Part shown: piece by piece, positions 35,401 through 45,640 of the stretch
Layout: every line of letters starts with the position of its first letter
How positions within the stretch are numbered: position 1 is the first letter of the stretch
Assembly: GCF_016801865.2 (NCBI RefSeq)
Contig: NC_068939.1
Coordinates: 184,302,053 to 184,366,052 of the forward strand
From: Culex pipiens pallens
Taxonomy: Eukaryota > Arthropoda > Insecta > Diptera > Culicidae
Reading direction: 5' to 3'
Length of the DNA stretch: 64,000 bases
Translations under genes and position numbers: made by a program
Notes under the pieces: generated by a model
Databases searched by the model: none
What the model saw: the letters and a program-made list of their open reading frames with translations, nothing else
What the model was told of the DNA's origin: nothing

Positions 35401-37615
35401 AATGCAAAAAATAACACATTAGGCAAAAAACCGCCAATCCTTCGGGAGAACCTCTCTCCCAACCGCATAAATTGAGCTTGTGTGTGCGCTCATGTAGTGA
35501 GTGCGTGCGTACATGTTCTTCATTCAGTGACTGCTCATTTCCATATTCAATCCATTCATCCACTTCACTAAGCGAGTGAGTGAACGAAAAACCTCTTCCT
35601 CCCTTTTCTTTCCTCCTCCTGGAACCATTCCCGGTGTACAAAATTATCATTTTCGTGTGTGTGTGTGTTTGCGCGACCATGTTCCCGAATAGGCTCAAGA
35701 AGACGACGAGGTGACGATGGCTGGCTGGCTGGCTCGATATTACATATTCAGCGCATAAATTGCCAATTGCGAATAACTTTGGCACTCCTACCCTTGGTCC
35801 CGTACCAGCTGGGCCAACCGGTTGAACTCAACTATGCGAACTAGCGTGTAGATCGAACCCCACCCCCTCAGAATAGTGTGTGCGATTTTCGGTATTTCTT
35901 GCCAATCGGGACCATTCCAATTGCCATCACAGTGCCATCGATGCATGGATTAGAAATCCATGCGGAAGTACAGGGAAGGGTCGAAGATTTTGGACACTTG
36001 GATTTTTTTGATCGAAATCAGGACAATTTTACCGATTTATCAACAGTTGAACGATTGGTACACTGAAACTACAAATTTGAGGCAAAAATTTACCGAATTT
36101 GGGATGTTATTTTCGCTTACGCCGTTTTTATTATTTAACCAATTTTGGATGTTTTTGGTAATTTTGACAGATGGTTAACAGCTCTAAAAAAAAATCTGAT
36201 CTAGAAAAAAACGAATTTAAGTGGAAAGTTTTGATTTGTAGACTTTTTTAAACCAGAAATTGATGCCTTACCCTCAGAATGATCTTTGGCAAAGCACAAT
36301 GATGTGATCAAGTCTCATATTTTCAACCCACCCTGTTCGAATAGTGTAGTCTGGCCTCGTTACCTCAACTTTGTGCGTCGGCATTCTATACCGGCCCCGA
36401 AACACATGACAATTTTTCGCTCCTTCCACCACCAGATGGTGACCTGCCCCCCCCCCCCCCACATTCCCCCGGTCGCTTAATAAATAATTTATAAACTAAC
36501 GATTCCATGTTAACGAACTATTATAATAAATTTCGCATTTTATGTGAATAAAATGATAATTAATATGCGTCCGCGCGCGTTCCTCGCCGTTCTCTGCCCA
36601 GAAAAGGGAAGCATTTTGCTACGGAAACCGGTACGGCACCCAAACATACTATGTGTTTTTGGGGGAAAGAAGGGGGGAGGGGACTGCAAAAATTGATCAA
36701 TTTTGGGTCACTATACGCTCTGGGGTGCTTGACTACCGACGCGTCGTCGTCGTCGTCAAAGTTGTTGAAATCTAGTGTTGGCACGCCATGCAATCACTTA
36801 AGTCATCATTAATGACGGTGGGATGGGCAGAAGGGGGGAGGGGGCTTTGTAATGATGGAGCTTACAAAAATTGTACACGTAGCAATCCGGACAACGAATC
36901 TTAGAATTTACTTAATTCCAAATATGTTGCAAAACCTACAGCAGACGGTCGATCCTCGTTTTGGATTGAGAGGAAAAAAATAATACTGGGAGAAAAATAC
37001 TCTTCAATAGGCGAGCAAACCAACTTAGTTGCTAATCTTGGAGGTTAGGCATGTTGACGGATATCTTCAAACGGCAATAGATTACTTTTTTTAGGAACAA
37101 TCATGGAAGTAAAATATTCTGGGATGTTTAACAACCAGTTTGGGAGCTCTTTACTCTCAATACGTTTTCGAGCAATCTTGAAATAAAAGTTCAATGAAAA
37201 GAATCCGGATTCTAACGCGACCAAACTCCACCAAATCTTTCAAACCAGTGTTTCATTTGCAAAGAACCCAGAGAGCTTTATGAATTGCTGTGCCAAGACG
37301 TTTTGGCTGCGCGTGGGACGAAGACCTTTGCGTACGTTGCACTACTATACCACGACTTCTGGTTTACTCTCCCCCCGCACCTTGACTTCCTTTCCTGGAA
37401 TAGTTCAGATATCGATCGGAGTGGAGTGGTTTCATCGCCGGGGCAGGGATTTGTGAATGATCTGCCCAACGAACCTGTGAGAAGCTTAATGAAATGTGGT
37501 GGAAGGCTTTTTGCATAAATTAGAAGGGATGTGTGAGGTTTTCAACATGCGGTTCGACGGTGGAGAGTCTTTGCAGTAATTTTGTGTGCATTCGCTTGGA
37601 TTGTGATTTATTTTG
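35401..37615. other. Low-repeat island without a recognised gene
   Basis: More balanced composition. Notable runs are GTGTGTGTGTGT (35655-35668), GGCTGGCTGGCTGGCT (35720-35733), a 14-C tract (36447-36460) and GTCGTCGTCGTCGTC (36741-36755). Frames up to 149 residues exist on both strands, without domains. A frame at 37285-37518 shadows another of similar length on the opposite strand. Confidence 0.4.
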
Positions 37616-37646
37616 TATGATATTAATATAATATATTAATATCATA
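37616..37646. repeat. Perfect 15-bp-arm palindrome
   Basis: The arm TATGATATTAATATA is followed after a single A by its exact reverse complement. It is all but free of G and C, so it could extrude as a cruciform or simply be an AT hairpin. Confidence 0.9.
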
Positions 37647-37792
37647 TAAAACACTGAGTATAACTTTAATCAATAAATTTGTTCCAACAAATGCAATATA
37701 AATACAGTTGATACTATGGTTGTTGATCCCTTATTTTACGATTTTCCTCCCAAATTCAATAGACTCTTCAGTCCTTCTAAACAGCATACTCA

Positions 37793-38029
37793 AGACAAAA
37801 TTGACAAAATCGACAAAATTGACAAAATTGACAAAATTGACAAAATTGACAAAATTGACAAAATTGACAAAATCGACAAAATTGACAAAATTGACAAAAT
37901 TGACAAAATCGACAAAATCGACAAAATTGACAAAATTGACAAAATCGACAAAATCGACAAAATTGACAAATTCGATAAAATCGACAAAATCGACAAAATC
38001 GACAACATCGACAAAATCGACAAAATCAA
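37793..38029. repeat. 9-bp minisatellite, unit GACAAAATT/C
   Basis: About 26 units of GACAAAATY, with T/C alternating irregularly at the ninth base and a few variants (GACAAATTC, GATAAAATC, GACAACATC). Because 9 is a multiple of three, all frames stay open and give monotonous Asp-Lys-Ile or Thr-Lys-Leu strings; these are not genes. The unit resembles the GACAAAAAC unit at 60.6 kb. Confidence 0.95.
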
Positions 38030-38085
38030 CACTGCTTTTGCACATTTGATAGTTTTTAAATACTTTTTAATTTTATCAAGGTGAG

Positions 38086-39014
38086 AGTTGCTTTGGAGAA
38101 TTTGAACGGTGTGCGTCGCGGTCAACACGCCGGATTTTCGTTGCCGTTTCCGTCTTTGTTTCCCCCCCGATTGTGTGTTTATTTCGACCCGGGTGATTTC
38201 GCGATGTTGACAGTTGCTTTGGAGAATTTGAACGGTGTGCGTCGCGGTCAACACGCCGGATTTTCGTTGCCGTTTCCGTCTTTGTTTCCCCCCCGATTGT
38301 GTGTGTATTTCGACCTGGGTGATTTCGCGATGTTGACAGTTGCTTTGGAGAATTTGAACGGTGCGCGTCGCGGTTATCTCGCAGGATTTTCGTTGCCGTT
38401 TTCGATTGTGTGGGTTTTTCGGTCCGGGCGGTTTCGCGTTTTCGCATTTTATTTGGTTTTATCTTTCCACAGCCGGCTGTCTAAGATTGAATCATTTATG
38501 CTAAACTCAACACCAAATAACCGGGAAAAATCTCATCCGCATCCTCCGACTGTTTGCCTTGAGAATGCATAATACATCACACTATTAAACCAATTTTTTT
38601 GATTATTGGGTCGCATCATCATCCTCTATGTTGAATCCTGGCCATTACCCTTACCCACTAACAAAATCCCAAGTAGAAGTAGTTTTCCGGCACACGTGGG
38701 GGTGTGGATATCGTATAGAACCCACCCTTGGTAGCAGCCTGTGCTAACTAACATTCCCGTCCCAATCCCCCGAGATCTACAAACTGACATGGCGGGCGCC
38801 GTTGGTGGCCAATGACTGTTACCTATTTGCTTCAGATCTAGTTTTAATGATCTTGATGTTTTATCTTTTCAACGCATTCATACATGCTGTTGATAAGGGA
38901 AACACCATTAGATCGTTCAAGCGTATGGTCGGTTGTATTGATAGGATATTACGGTCCTGTTCAGCAACGGAGAAGGACAACCATGGGTGGTCTCTCATGC
39001 TCATGCTCATGCTC
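38086..39014 (+). mobile_element. Non-autonomous retroposon with 126-bp 5' monomers (complete copy)
   Basis: A 24-nt direct repeat flanks it (38062-38085 and 39015-39038; starts ACTTTTTAATT, ends CAAGGTGAG). The 5' part is two and a half 126-bp monomers, each beginning AGTTGCTTTGGAGAATTTG (38086, 38212, 38338). The 3' body (about 38453-38995) begins near TTTCCACAGCCGGCTGTC, includes CTAACTAACATTCCCGTCCC and CTGACATGGCGGGCGCCG, and ends in a (TCATGC)n tail. No reverse transcriptase is encoded, so a LINE must mobilise it. The same body occurs at 53543-54086 behind a different 5' array. Short frames in the body are not conserved as protein. Confidence 0.88.
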
Positions 39015-39303
39015 ACTTTTTAATTTTATCAAGGTGAGTGCTTTTGAAATTAAACAGGTGGTGCCTTTGATGGTGAGTGCCTTTGAAATTAAATACTTCA
39101 AGCAAAATTACAATTTTGCTTATGGAAGTTGCATTAGTTAGAATGATGATAACTTTCCTGAATTGTTTATGTGGTATACGTTTAAACACTTTTTAGTTTT
39201 TTTTTTAACATTTGCTTTATTTGTGACTCATTTTTTATTTGATGATATTGACAAGAAATATTATTTAAATTTTATTTTTATATTTCGCTATACTTGACGA
39301 ATG

Positions 39304-40977
39304 TTACTTTAGTTTAATCCATGCGTTCGAAAAACGGCTTCTAATGTTTACTAGAATTTTGAAAAACACTTTTGAAACTTCAAATTTTGATTGTAACACA
39401 CCATTGTGTACACATTCAACAATGAAAACAGCGGTACTCGCAACAAGTCCAACGCCAAATATGACCCACACAAGAATAAGTTCCTCCACTATGGTTGGTT
39501 TATTTTCAATGCCGGGTTGAAATTTTGGTTCTGCGAACGAGACGGTTTTGTAAAGTGCACCTGCAAAGTAATTGTACACAATGCTGTTAATACGTCGCAC
39601 TACTTCTTGATCTCCAAAGGCCACCACAATCAGTGGTTTATCGCAGACGGTAACTGTAGACCATCTGAACAAATTGGATGCGATGTAAATGTTACTTTCT
39701 TTCAGCATTATGTTGGCCATCCAGGATTTGATGACCGAGCAGTATGAGCTTGTATAGAGATTTTGCACATTTGACAGGGAAATGCCATAATAGCCGGGGC
39801 TTATGTGGATACAATCTTTACGAACATGCTTGAAATAAAATATCGAAGGTACTTCATTTTCACACCAATGGCAGCTTTCATTAATCAGGTCCATGGCGTT
39901 TAGTTCGGGGTACTTTCGAGGACTCAATAGGAACGAAATGGCCATGGATTGGTATGCGTTGATCAGGACCACATTCAGAAGAAGAAACAATCCAACAATT
40001 TGTTTTTCCAGCTCTCCTTGGAAGTCAATCTTCGTACCCATAATCAGTGTTCCAAAGATGCTTGAGGCGTTTTTTATCACTAGTCGCAAAGACATCTTGT
40101 TTGACATAATGGTCCGAATAAGAGCCACCGATAAAACGGCGATCATGAAAACAATCCACGTGTAAATGTCATATGGATCAGTTAGCACGTAAACCCACGG
40201 AACAAGTCTGTTTAGCCTTGGTACCAACAGTCGATAATTCGTATCCTGATGCATATAAACTAAATTGGACGTTATTGTCACACTAGTTAATACATTTTCT
40301 TCTCCATATATGTACAAAAGATCCTCATAATCGAAAGTGCTATTCAATATTTGACAAGCCATTTTAAAGAAGTGATCATCCAATTCTTGTCCATACACAT
40401 GAGCCACACTGCTACCAGCCAAGTTTTTAGTGCTTTCAAAGATGGGATCACCTAATCCGTCATGCTTTTTAATTTGTTTAAAATACTGATTATAATGATA
40501 CAATTCACAACCCACGTCATCGTAAACTACGTAAATCACATTGAAACACTTGCTTCTAGTAAGTTGGCTTATAGCGTTATGAAAATGTTTCTTTCTAATT
40601 ATCAGTATTTTTCGGTTTGCTACATCATACCATAACACTTGCAAATCCATCAAATCTTCTATGAAGGCCACCGAGTGCATTCGAAATGCTGCATTCCTCT
40701 GGTACATTTCTACACTACTCGTAATCAACAAAGGATCAGTGGATTCCATCAAAATTCGATTGAGGGCTTTTTGAGCAGTGTGATGAACGTTCCTGCTTCG
40801 AAATATCATCAGCTGGTATTTGTCGGTAAAAACATCTCCTTTTATTTTGTTGAAAGAACGCACAATTTCGGCTTCAATGTCCAGCTCGACTGTTGCGATT
40901 GGTGTCACCAAAAGTAAAAGCACAATGTGGATCATTTCGTTGCAATTGCTAGTATTGTACTGAGCAATGTTTTGCAT
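39304..40977 (-). CDS. Divergent ionotropic receptor (IR), intronless, intact
   Basis: A 557-residue chemosensory ionotropic receptor, a ligand-gated cation channel subunit of the variant glutamate-receptor family, acting in the dendritic membrane of sensory neurons. A hydrophobic leader spans about residues 16-30. The amino-terminal region (to about 190) has PIFESTKNLAGSS at 178-190. A first membrane segment at about 272-290 follows YVLTDPYDIYTW. The pore-loop-like SSIFGTLIMG is at 305-314, and the second segment at about 326-350 contains LLNVVLINAYQSMAISFLL. A ligand-binding S2 half follows, then a third segment at about 499-521. Met15 (codon at 40935) aligns better with the leaders of the paralogues and is the likelier start. 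There are no introns. Only 108 bp separate it from the upstream paralogue. The IR7-like group fits (intronless, tandem, short amino-terminal domain), but no orthologue is claimed. The ligand is unknown; gustatory use is typical of divergent IRs. Confidence 0.92.
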   Translation of the reverse strand: MQNIAQYNTSNCNEMIHIVLLLLVTPIATVELDIEAEIVRSFNKIKGDVFTDKYQLMIFRSRNVHHTAQKALNRILMESTDPLLITSSVEMYQRNAAFRMHSVAFIEDLMDLQVLWYDVANRKILIIRKKHFHNAISQLTRSKCFNVIYVVYDDVGCELYHYNQYFKQIKKHDGLGDPIFESTKNLAGSSVAHVYGQELDDHFFKMACQILNSTFDYEDLLYIYGEENVLTSVTITSNLVYMHQDTNYRLLVPRLNRLVPWVYVLTDPYDIYTWIVFMIAVLSVALIRTIMSNKMSLRLVIKNASSIFGTLIMGTKIDFQGELEKQIVGLFLLLNVVLINAYQSMAISFLLSPRKYPELNAMDLINESCHWCENEVPSIFYFKHVRKDCIHISPGYYGISLSNVQNLYTSSYCSVIKSWMANIMLKESNIYIASNLFRWSTVTVCDKPLIVVAFGDQEVVRRINSIVYNYFAGALYKTVSFAEPKFQPGIENKPTIVEELILVWVIFGVGLVASTAVFIVECVHNGVLQSKFEVSKVFFKILVNIRSRFSNAWIKLK

Positions 40978-41085
40978 TTATTTGTTATATTTAGAGCTGA
41001 ACATGTTCAATTTCGTTGATTAAAGGTGCATTAGTGCATTAGAATATATAATGAAATGCTTAAAACAATATTCACCTTTGATATT

Positions 41086-42681
41086 TCATTTTGTGTGATA
41101 TCTTCTATGTCGCATGAACTTACAGCAACACCGCTTATTTGAAATTTCGTTATAAATACATTCAGAGATGAAAACCCCTCCACTTATGATCAATCCGATG
41201 CCCAAAATCATCCAAACAAGAATTACTTCCTCTACCTCAGTTGGTTTGGTGCCAAAACTGGGATGATATTCCGTAGCTCTACCTGGCTCAACATCTCTTA
41301 CGAACAGTCCGTGTTCGGCAAAGTATCGGGCAGCAATAATCGCAATCCGTCTAACCGTTTCCGTATCACCAACCGCTACCGTAATCATTGGTCTATCGAT
41401 AATGGTCCGCGCGGACCATCGGTACATATTGGAAGAGAGGAAAACGTTGCCGAATTTACTCATTTGATTTGCCGTCCAAGAATTGACATACGTGCAGCGT
41501 GAGAGAGAACGAAAATTTCTTACGAAGTCAAAGCTAACGCCCATTATGTCCATGTACGAGTCTAAACAGAACGAATCGACATATTTAAAGTTAAACGGTT
41601 CTAAAACATCTTCATCGCACCATGTACAGCTTTCGTTCATTTGATCCATAGTGTCCAGCTCAGGATACATTCGAGGACTCAACAGGAATGATATCACCAA
41701 CGATTGGTATGCATTGATCAAAACCACATTTAGAAGAAGGAATAGTCCTACAACGTGCTGTTCCAGCTCGGTTTCGAAGGAAATCTGCGTTCCCAGGATC
41801 AATGTACCGAAAATACTCGAAATATTGCGCACCAGTGTTTGTATCGTAATATGACCTGTAAGCAAGCTTCGAAACACAGCTACCGAAATCACAGCGATAA
41901 TAAACAATATCCAAGTGTAAATATCGTACGGATCAGTTAGCACGTAAACCCACGGCACTTGCATGTTCAGTTTGGGAACCAAAAGTCTATAGTTGGTATC
42001 GCGGTGCATGTACACAACAGTAGTTGACGCTGTTACATCTCCCAGTTCTTCGTAATCCTCAAACACGAACAAAAGACCATACATGTCAAACGATCCATTC
42101 AGCAGTTTGCCAGCCATTTTGAAAAACGTATCGTCCAAATCTTGTCCGTAAACGTGAGCAACGCTACTCCCCGCTAAATTTTTGGTACTTTCGAAGATCG
42201 GATCAAAAGATCCGTCAAACTTATTCAATTGTTTCAAAAACTGATTGTAGTGAAACATTTCACAGCTATTTTCGTCGTAGACAACGTAAATAACGTGGAA
42301 ACACCTATTTCCGACTAGTTCATTCAATGCATCCCGAAATATTTCCTTCCTAACAATCAGCACTATACGATTCGCGGTTTCATCCCGCAGTCCACGTAAA
42401 TCGTAGAAATCTTGTACGAAGGCCATAACATGCCTGTGTTCCGTAACATTTCGTAAATAAACCTCAACACTAGCTGTAATTTGCCTTGGTTCGATGGAAT
42501 CGCTTAAAATTTGGTCCAGCGCCATTTGTGCATTTTGGTTTAGATTTTCACTGTAGAATACCATCAAAGGATAGTTGTCAATGAAAATGGTGTCTTTTGC
42601 AATGGTGACGGAACGCGCAATATGGTGAAGGTGAGCAAACACAATTGGTGCTACCATTGCGGAAAGAAATATTTTAAACAT
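41086..42681 (-). CDS. Divergent ionotropic receptor (IR), intronless, intact
   Basis: A 531-residue paralogue of the neighbouring receptors. A signal peptide at residues 1-16 (MFKIFLSAMVAPIVFA) fixes the start. Conserved blocks in order are CFHVIYVVYD (127-136), PIFESTKNLAGSSVAHVYG (161-179), PWVYVLTDPYDIYTW (243-257), then membrane segment 1 (about 255-274), pore-like SSIFGTLILG (288-297), segment 2 (about 308-333, LINAYQSLVISFLLSPR), an S2 half with paired cysteines SCTWC (351-355), and segment 3 (about 486-507). The cytoplasmic tail is short and basic with CCCKF. By family analogy it probably pairs with broadly expressed co-receptor IRs (Ir25a, Ir76b), which are not in this window. The gap to the downstream receptor is about 100 bp, so it has little room for its own promoter beyond the paralogues' spacers. 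Confidence 0.93.
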   Translation of the reverse strand: MFKIFLSAMVAPIVFAHLHHIARSVTIAKDTIFIDNYPLMVFYSENLNQNAQMALDQILSDSIEPRQITASVEVYLRNVTEHRHVMAFVQDFYDLRGLRDETANRIVLIVRKEIFRDALNELVGNRCFHVIYVVYDENSCEMFHYNQFLKQLNKFDGSFDPIFESTKNLAGSSVAHVYGQDLDDTFFKMAGKLLNGSFDMYGLLFVFEDYEELGDVTASTTVVYMHRDTNYRLLVPKLNMQVPWVYVLTDPYDIYTWILFIIAVISVAVFRSLLTGHITIQTLVRNISSIFGTLILGTQISFETELEQHVVGLFLLLNVVLINAYQSLVISFLLSPRMYPELDTMDQMNESCTWCDEDVLEPFNFKYVDSFCLDSYMDIMGVSFDFVRNFRSLSRCTYVNSWTANQMSKFGNVFLSSNMYRWSARTIIDRPMITVAVGDTETVRRIAIIAARYFAEHGLFVRDVEPGRATEYHPSFGTKPTEVEEVILVWMILGIGLIISGGVFISECIYNEISNKRCCCKFMRHRRYHTK

Positions 42682-43080
42682 CCTGACTGTTTGCTTTCTT
42701 TCACAGTTGTGGGCTTCTTTATGTCATGAAAAGTTAAAAGTTTAAAATGTTTTATATTTATTAAATAATTGAATTAGTTTCATCGATAACAATCTGCTGG
42801 CTGGCATAAAAATGGTATTGGTTAGAAAATGTGTCAATCGGATTGATTAAAATTGATAGCGTTTTGTTTCTCCTTTCAACAATACATTACACAATACACC
42901 TGAATGATTTTAATTGCTTCAAATCTGTAAGACTTTCCAACTTTATTTTGATTTTCTTCTTTGAATCAACGTGCAGCAATGCTTAACAAATTGTTTACTT
43001 GATTTTGCCTTATAAATAACTTCTACGAAGAAGAAAAACGTGCTAAGAATAATTCCAACGCCAAATATCATCCACACAAG

Positions 43081-43615
43081 CAGAGCTGAAAATGTCAGGG
43101 GTCCTGACGCGAAAATCAGCGACGCATACACGATTTTTTCAGATCCATTCACTGAACCGCAAAACCGTGACATAAAAAACCCGACTCAGTCGTGAGTGCC
43201 CAAGCTCACTGAGCAGCTGCAGTGCGAGGCAGTAGTCGACCAACGCTCATTCGACGTTGCACGCACACACATAAAGAAACAAGTTTTTACACAAAAAGTT
43301 GGTATTTATGCGTGGAAATGTAATTTTGAATATAAGTTATGGTTGTTTTAAGTGTTTTGCATAGTCTAGAACCATTAAATTGTTTAAAAATAGTCAAAAT
43401 AGTTTTTAGAGAGGATTTTACGAGTCAGTCATACGACACGAATTGAGTGAGTGTAGCTCATTTTTTCACGTCTCTCATTCTCCAGCAGCCGACCGGCACG
43501 AGTCAGGCGGCAGTGGTTGAACGGACACAGTAGGCTTACAGTCACATGCTAGCAGTGAACTGACATTTTGGTTAGCTTCATGTGTACGCTGGGTTGGAAA
43601 CATTTTGCAGGCCTG
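43081..43615. mobile_element. Non-autonomous hAT-type element (535 bp) in the IR pseudogene
   Basis: The target octamer CACACAAG is exact on both sides (43073-43080, 43616-43623). The ends are CAGAGCTGAAAATGT and, inverted, CAGGCCTGCAAAATGT, short imperfect terminal repeats starting with CAG as in hAT elements. Subterminal GAGTCAG, CTCACTGAG and similar motifs recur near both ends. No transposase frame is present. It falls in the codons of the ELVLVW motif before the last membrane segment. Confidence 0.9.
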
Positions 43616-44778
43616 CACACAAGAACAAGTTCCTCTACCTCGGTTGGTTTCGTTACAAAACTCTGCGGCACGATCTTCTCCCCGTCAGCGTGCCAAAATG
43701 TTGCATAGAATCCTCCCTCGGCAAAGTACGAACTAGCGATGGTCAAAATCCTTCGTGCGATTTCTGGATCTCTAATTGCGATTGCGATCAAAGGTCTGTG
43801 GCGAATGGTTTGCTTTGAAAATCTATACAAATTCGAAGAAAGGTGAATGCGACGATCAATTGTTATTAAATTAGCTGTCCAAGAATTGACCGACTGACAG
43901 CGCGAGTTGGCGTATAATCTTTGAATATCATCCCATGGAACTGTACGGAATACCTCAAAACTATGGTAGCAATACGGTTGTATGTGCTTCATGTTAAATT
44001 CTGACAATTGTTCTTCATCGCACCAGTAACAACTGTCGTTGATTTGACCCAGCTCCGGATACATGCGGGGACTCAACAGGAATGAAATCACCAAAGATTG
44101 GTATGCGTTGATCAACACTACATTTAAAAGCAGGAACAATCCCACAACTAGCTGGTCTAACTCATTTTCAAAATCGATCTGGGATCCCAAGATCAGCGTA
44201 CCAAAAATGTTCGAGACGTCCTGCACCAGCTTCCGCAACGATATTTGTCTCGATAAAATACTTCGGAATAAAGCTACTGTTAAAAAGGCTGATATGAAAG
44301 CAATCCACGTGTAAATATCGTACGGATCAGTGAGCACATAAACCCATGGCACTGCTTTGTTGAGTCTTGGCACGAGCAGTCGCAAGTGAGTATCACGGTG
44401 CATGTAAACTAGGTTGGTTGTCGCTGTTACTGCGTCCAGCTCATCCTCTTCCACAAACACAAACATTAGCTCGCCAATATTGGATGTTCCATTCAGCACT
44501 TGACAGGCCATTTCGAAAAAGTGATTGTCCAACTCTTCACCATAGATGTGCCACACACTGCTACCGGCCAAATTCTTTGTACTTTCAAAGATTGGATCGT
44601 TTAATCCTTCAAACGCGTTCAATTGCTTCAAAAAATGATTGTAATGATACAATTCACATCTGGTGCTGTCCCAAACAATATAAACCACGTTGAAACATTC
44701 ATTTGCATCTAGTTGGCTTAGAGCATTTGAAAAGTGCTTCTTTTCAATAATCAATATTTTACGATTCGCTGTTTCATC

Positions 44779-45158
44779 CAAGGTTGCCAGGTTGCCAGAT
44801 AAATCTGGGAATGCCAGATTTTTTAAGTGTCAGCCAGAATAAAGATTAACCCTTCACTTTGCCAGATATTGACAGATTTTGCCAGATTTTTAACTTTATG
44901 CCCATTTTACACATATTGTTAATTAAAATCAACTTGTTTAATTGAAAATCAAATAAAATGAGAATGTGATTTACAAAAAGAAGCTGTAAATTCAACATTT
45001 TGGAGGTCATAAAATCAGTTAAACCATCTTAATTCTACAAATTTTGAAATCAATTAACATCCTACCATTCAAATTTGTTTAATTTTTGCCTGCCAGATTT
45101 TTCCAGATTTTTAATCGATACTTTGCCAGATTTTTAAAATTTTGACCTGGTAACCCTG
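44779..45158. mobile_element. hAT MITE (380 bp) in the IR pseudogene
   Basis: The target octamer GTTTCATC is exact on both sides (44771-44778, 45159-45166). The terminal repeats are CAAGGTTGCCAGGT at the left and, inverted, CAGGGTTACCAGGT at the right. TGCCAGATTTTT motifs recur subterminally in both orientations. Length and ends fit a hAT MITE. The related start CAAGGGTTTCCAG marks the larger element at 55408-56905. Confidence 0.92.
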
Positions 45159-45640
45159 GTTTCATCCCACATCATCGGCAAATCTTTCAGATCTTCAATG
45201 AAGGCATTCGATGTTGAGCATTTTCTTCATAGATCTCAACACTATTTGTGAGGAGAGGTTCCATGGATTCAAGTAAAAATTGGTTTAAAGCATTTCTTGT
45301 AGAATCATTCATGTTTTTGCTATGAAACATCATCAGTTGGTATTTGTCACTGCAAATACAATCCTTCACTTTGTTGATAGAACGGACGATTTCTTTTTCT
45401 AGTTCGGCAATCACAATTGGTGCCACCAGTATCAACAGAAATATCCTAGACTCTTTTTGCCTTCTATGCCAGTTGTGGGAAGACCAAAAGTCTGGCAAAT
45501 TTTCATTCAATTTATTTTATCAATTTCGTGTTACCTTTATCAAGATAGATCAAATAAGAAACCTTATCCATTTGATTTATTAAAATCGATAGTTTTATTC
45601 AATATTTTTAAAAGGTCATGCCTCAAAACACGAAATTTGT

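Larger units (their letters stand above)
42943..45510 (-). pseudogene. Ionotropic receptor pseudogene, broken by two hAT insertions and a frameshift
   Basis: Pieces of one IR lie in order on the minus strand. 45510-45187 gives the leader and first roughly 100 residues (VAPIVIAELEKEIVRSINK, SVEIYEENAQHRM). 44778-43624 gives residues from DETANRKILII through PIFESTKNLAGSS, the pore region and up to EVEELVLV. 43080-42943 gives the last membrane segment and basic tail (WMIFGVGIILSTFFFF). A 380-bp element separates the first two and a 535-bp element the last two, each at an exact 8-bp target duplication. A 10-nt deletion near 45204, relative to the paralogues, also shifts the frame just after the RM of the conserved RMHSVAF block. 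Outside these lesions the reading frame is well kept, so inactivation looks recent. Confidence 0.93.

Noticed and set aside
37708..38254. Several 100- to 150-residue frames (Lys-Leu-Thr, Asp-Lys-Ile, Ile-Leu-Ser repeats) on both strands
   Set aside because: Products of the 9-bp GACAAAATY array and its neighbouring retroposon monomers, not proteins.
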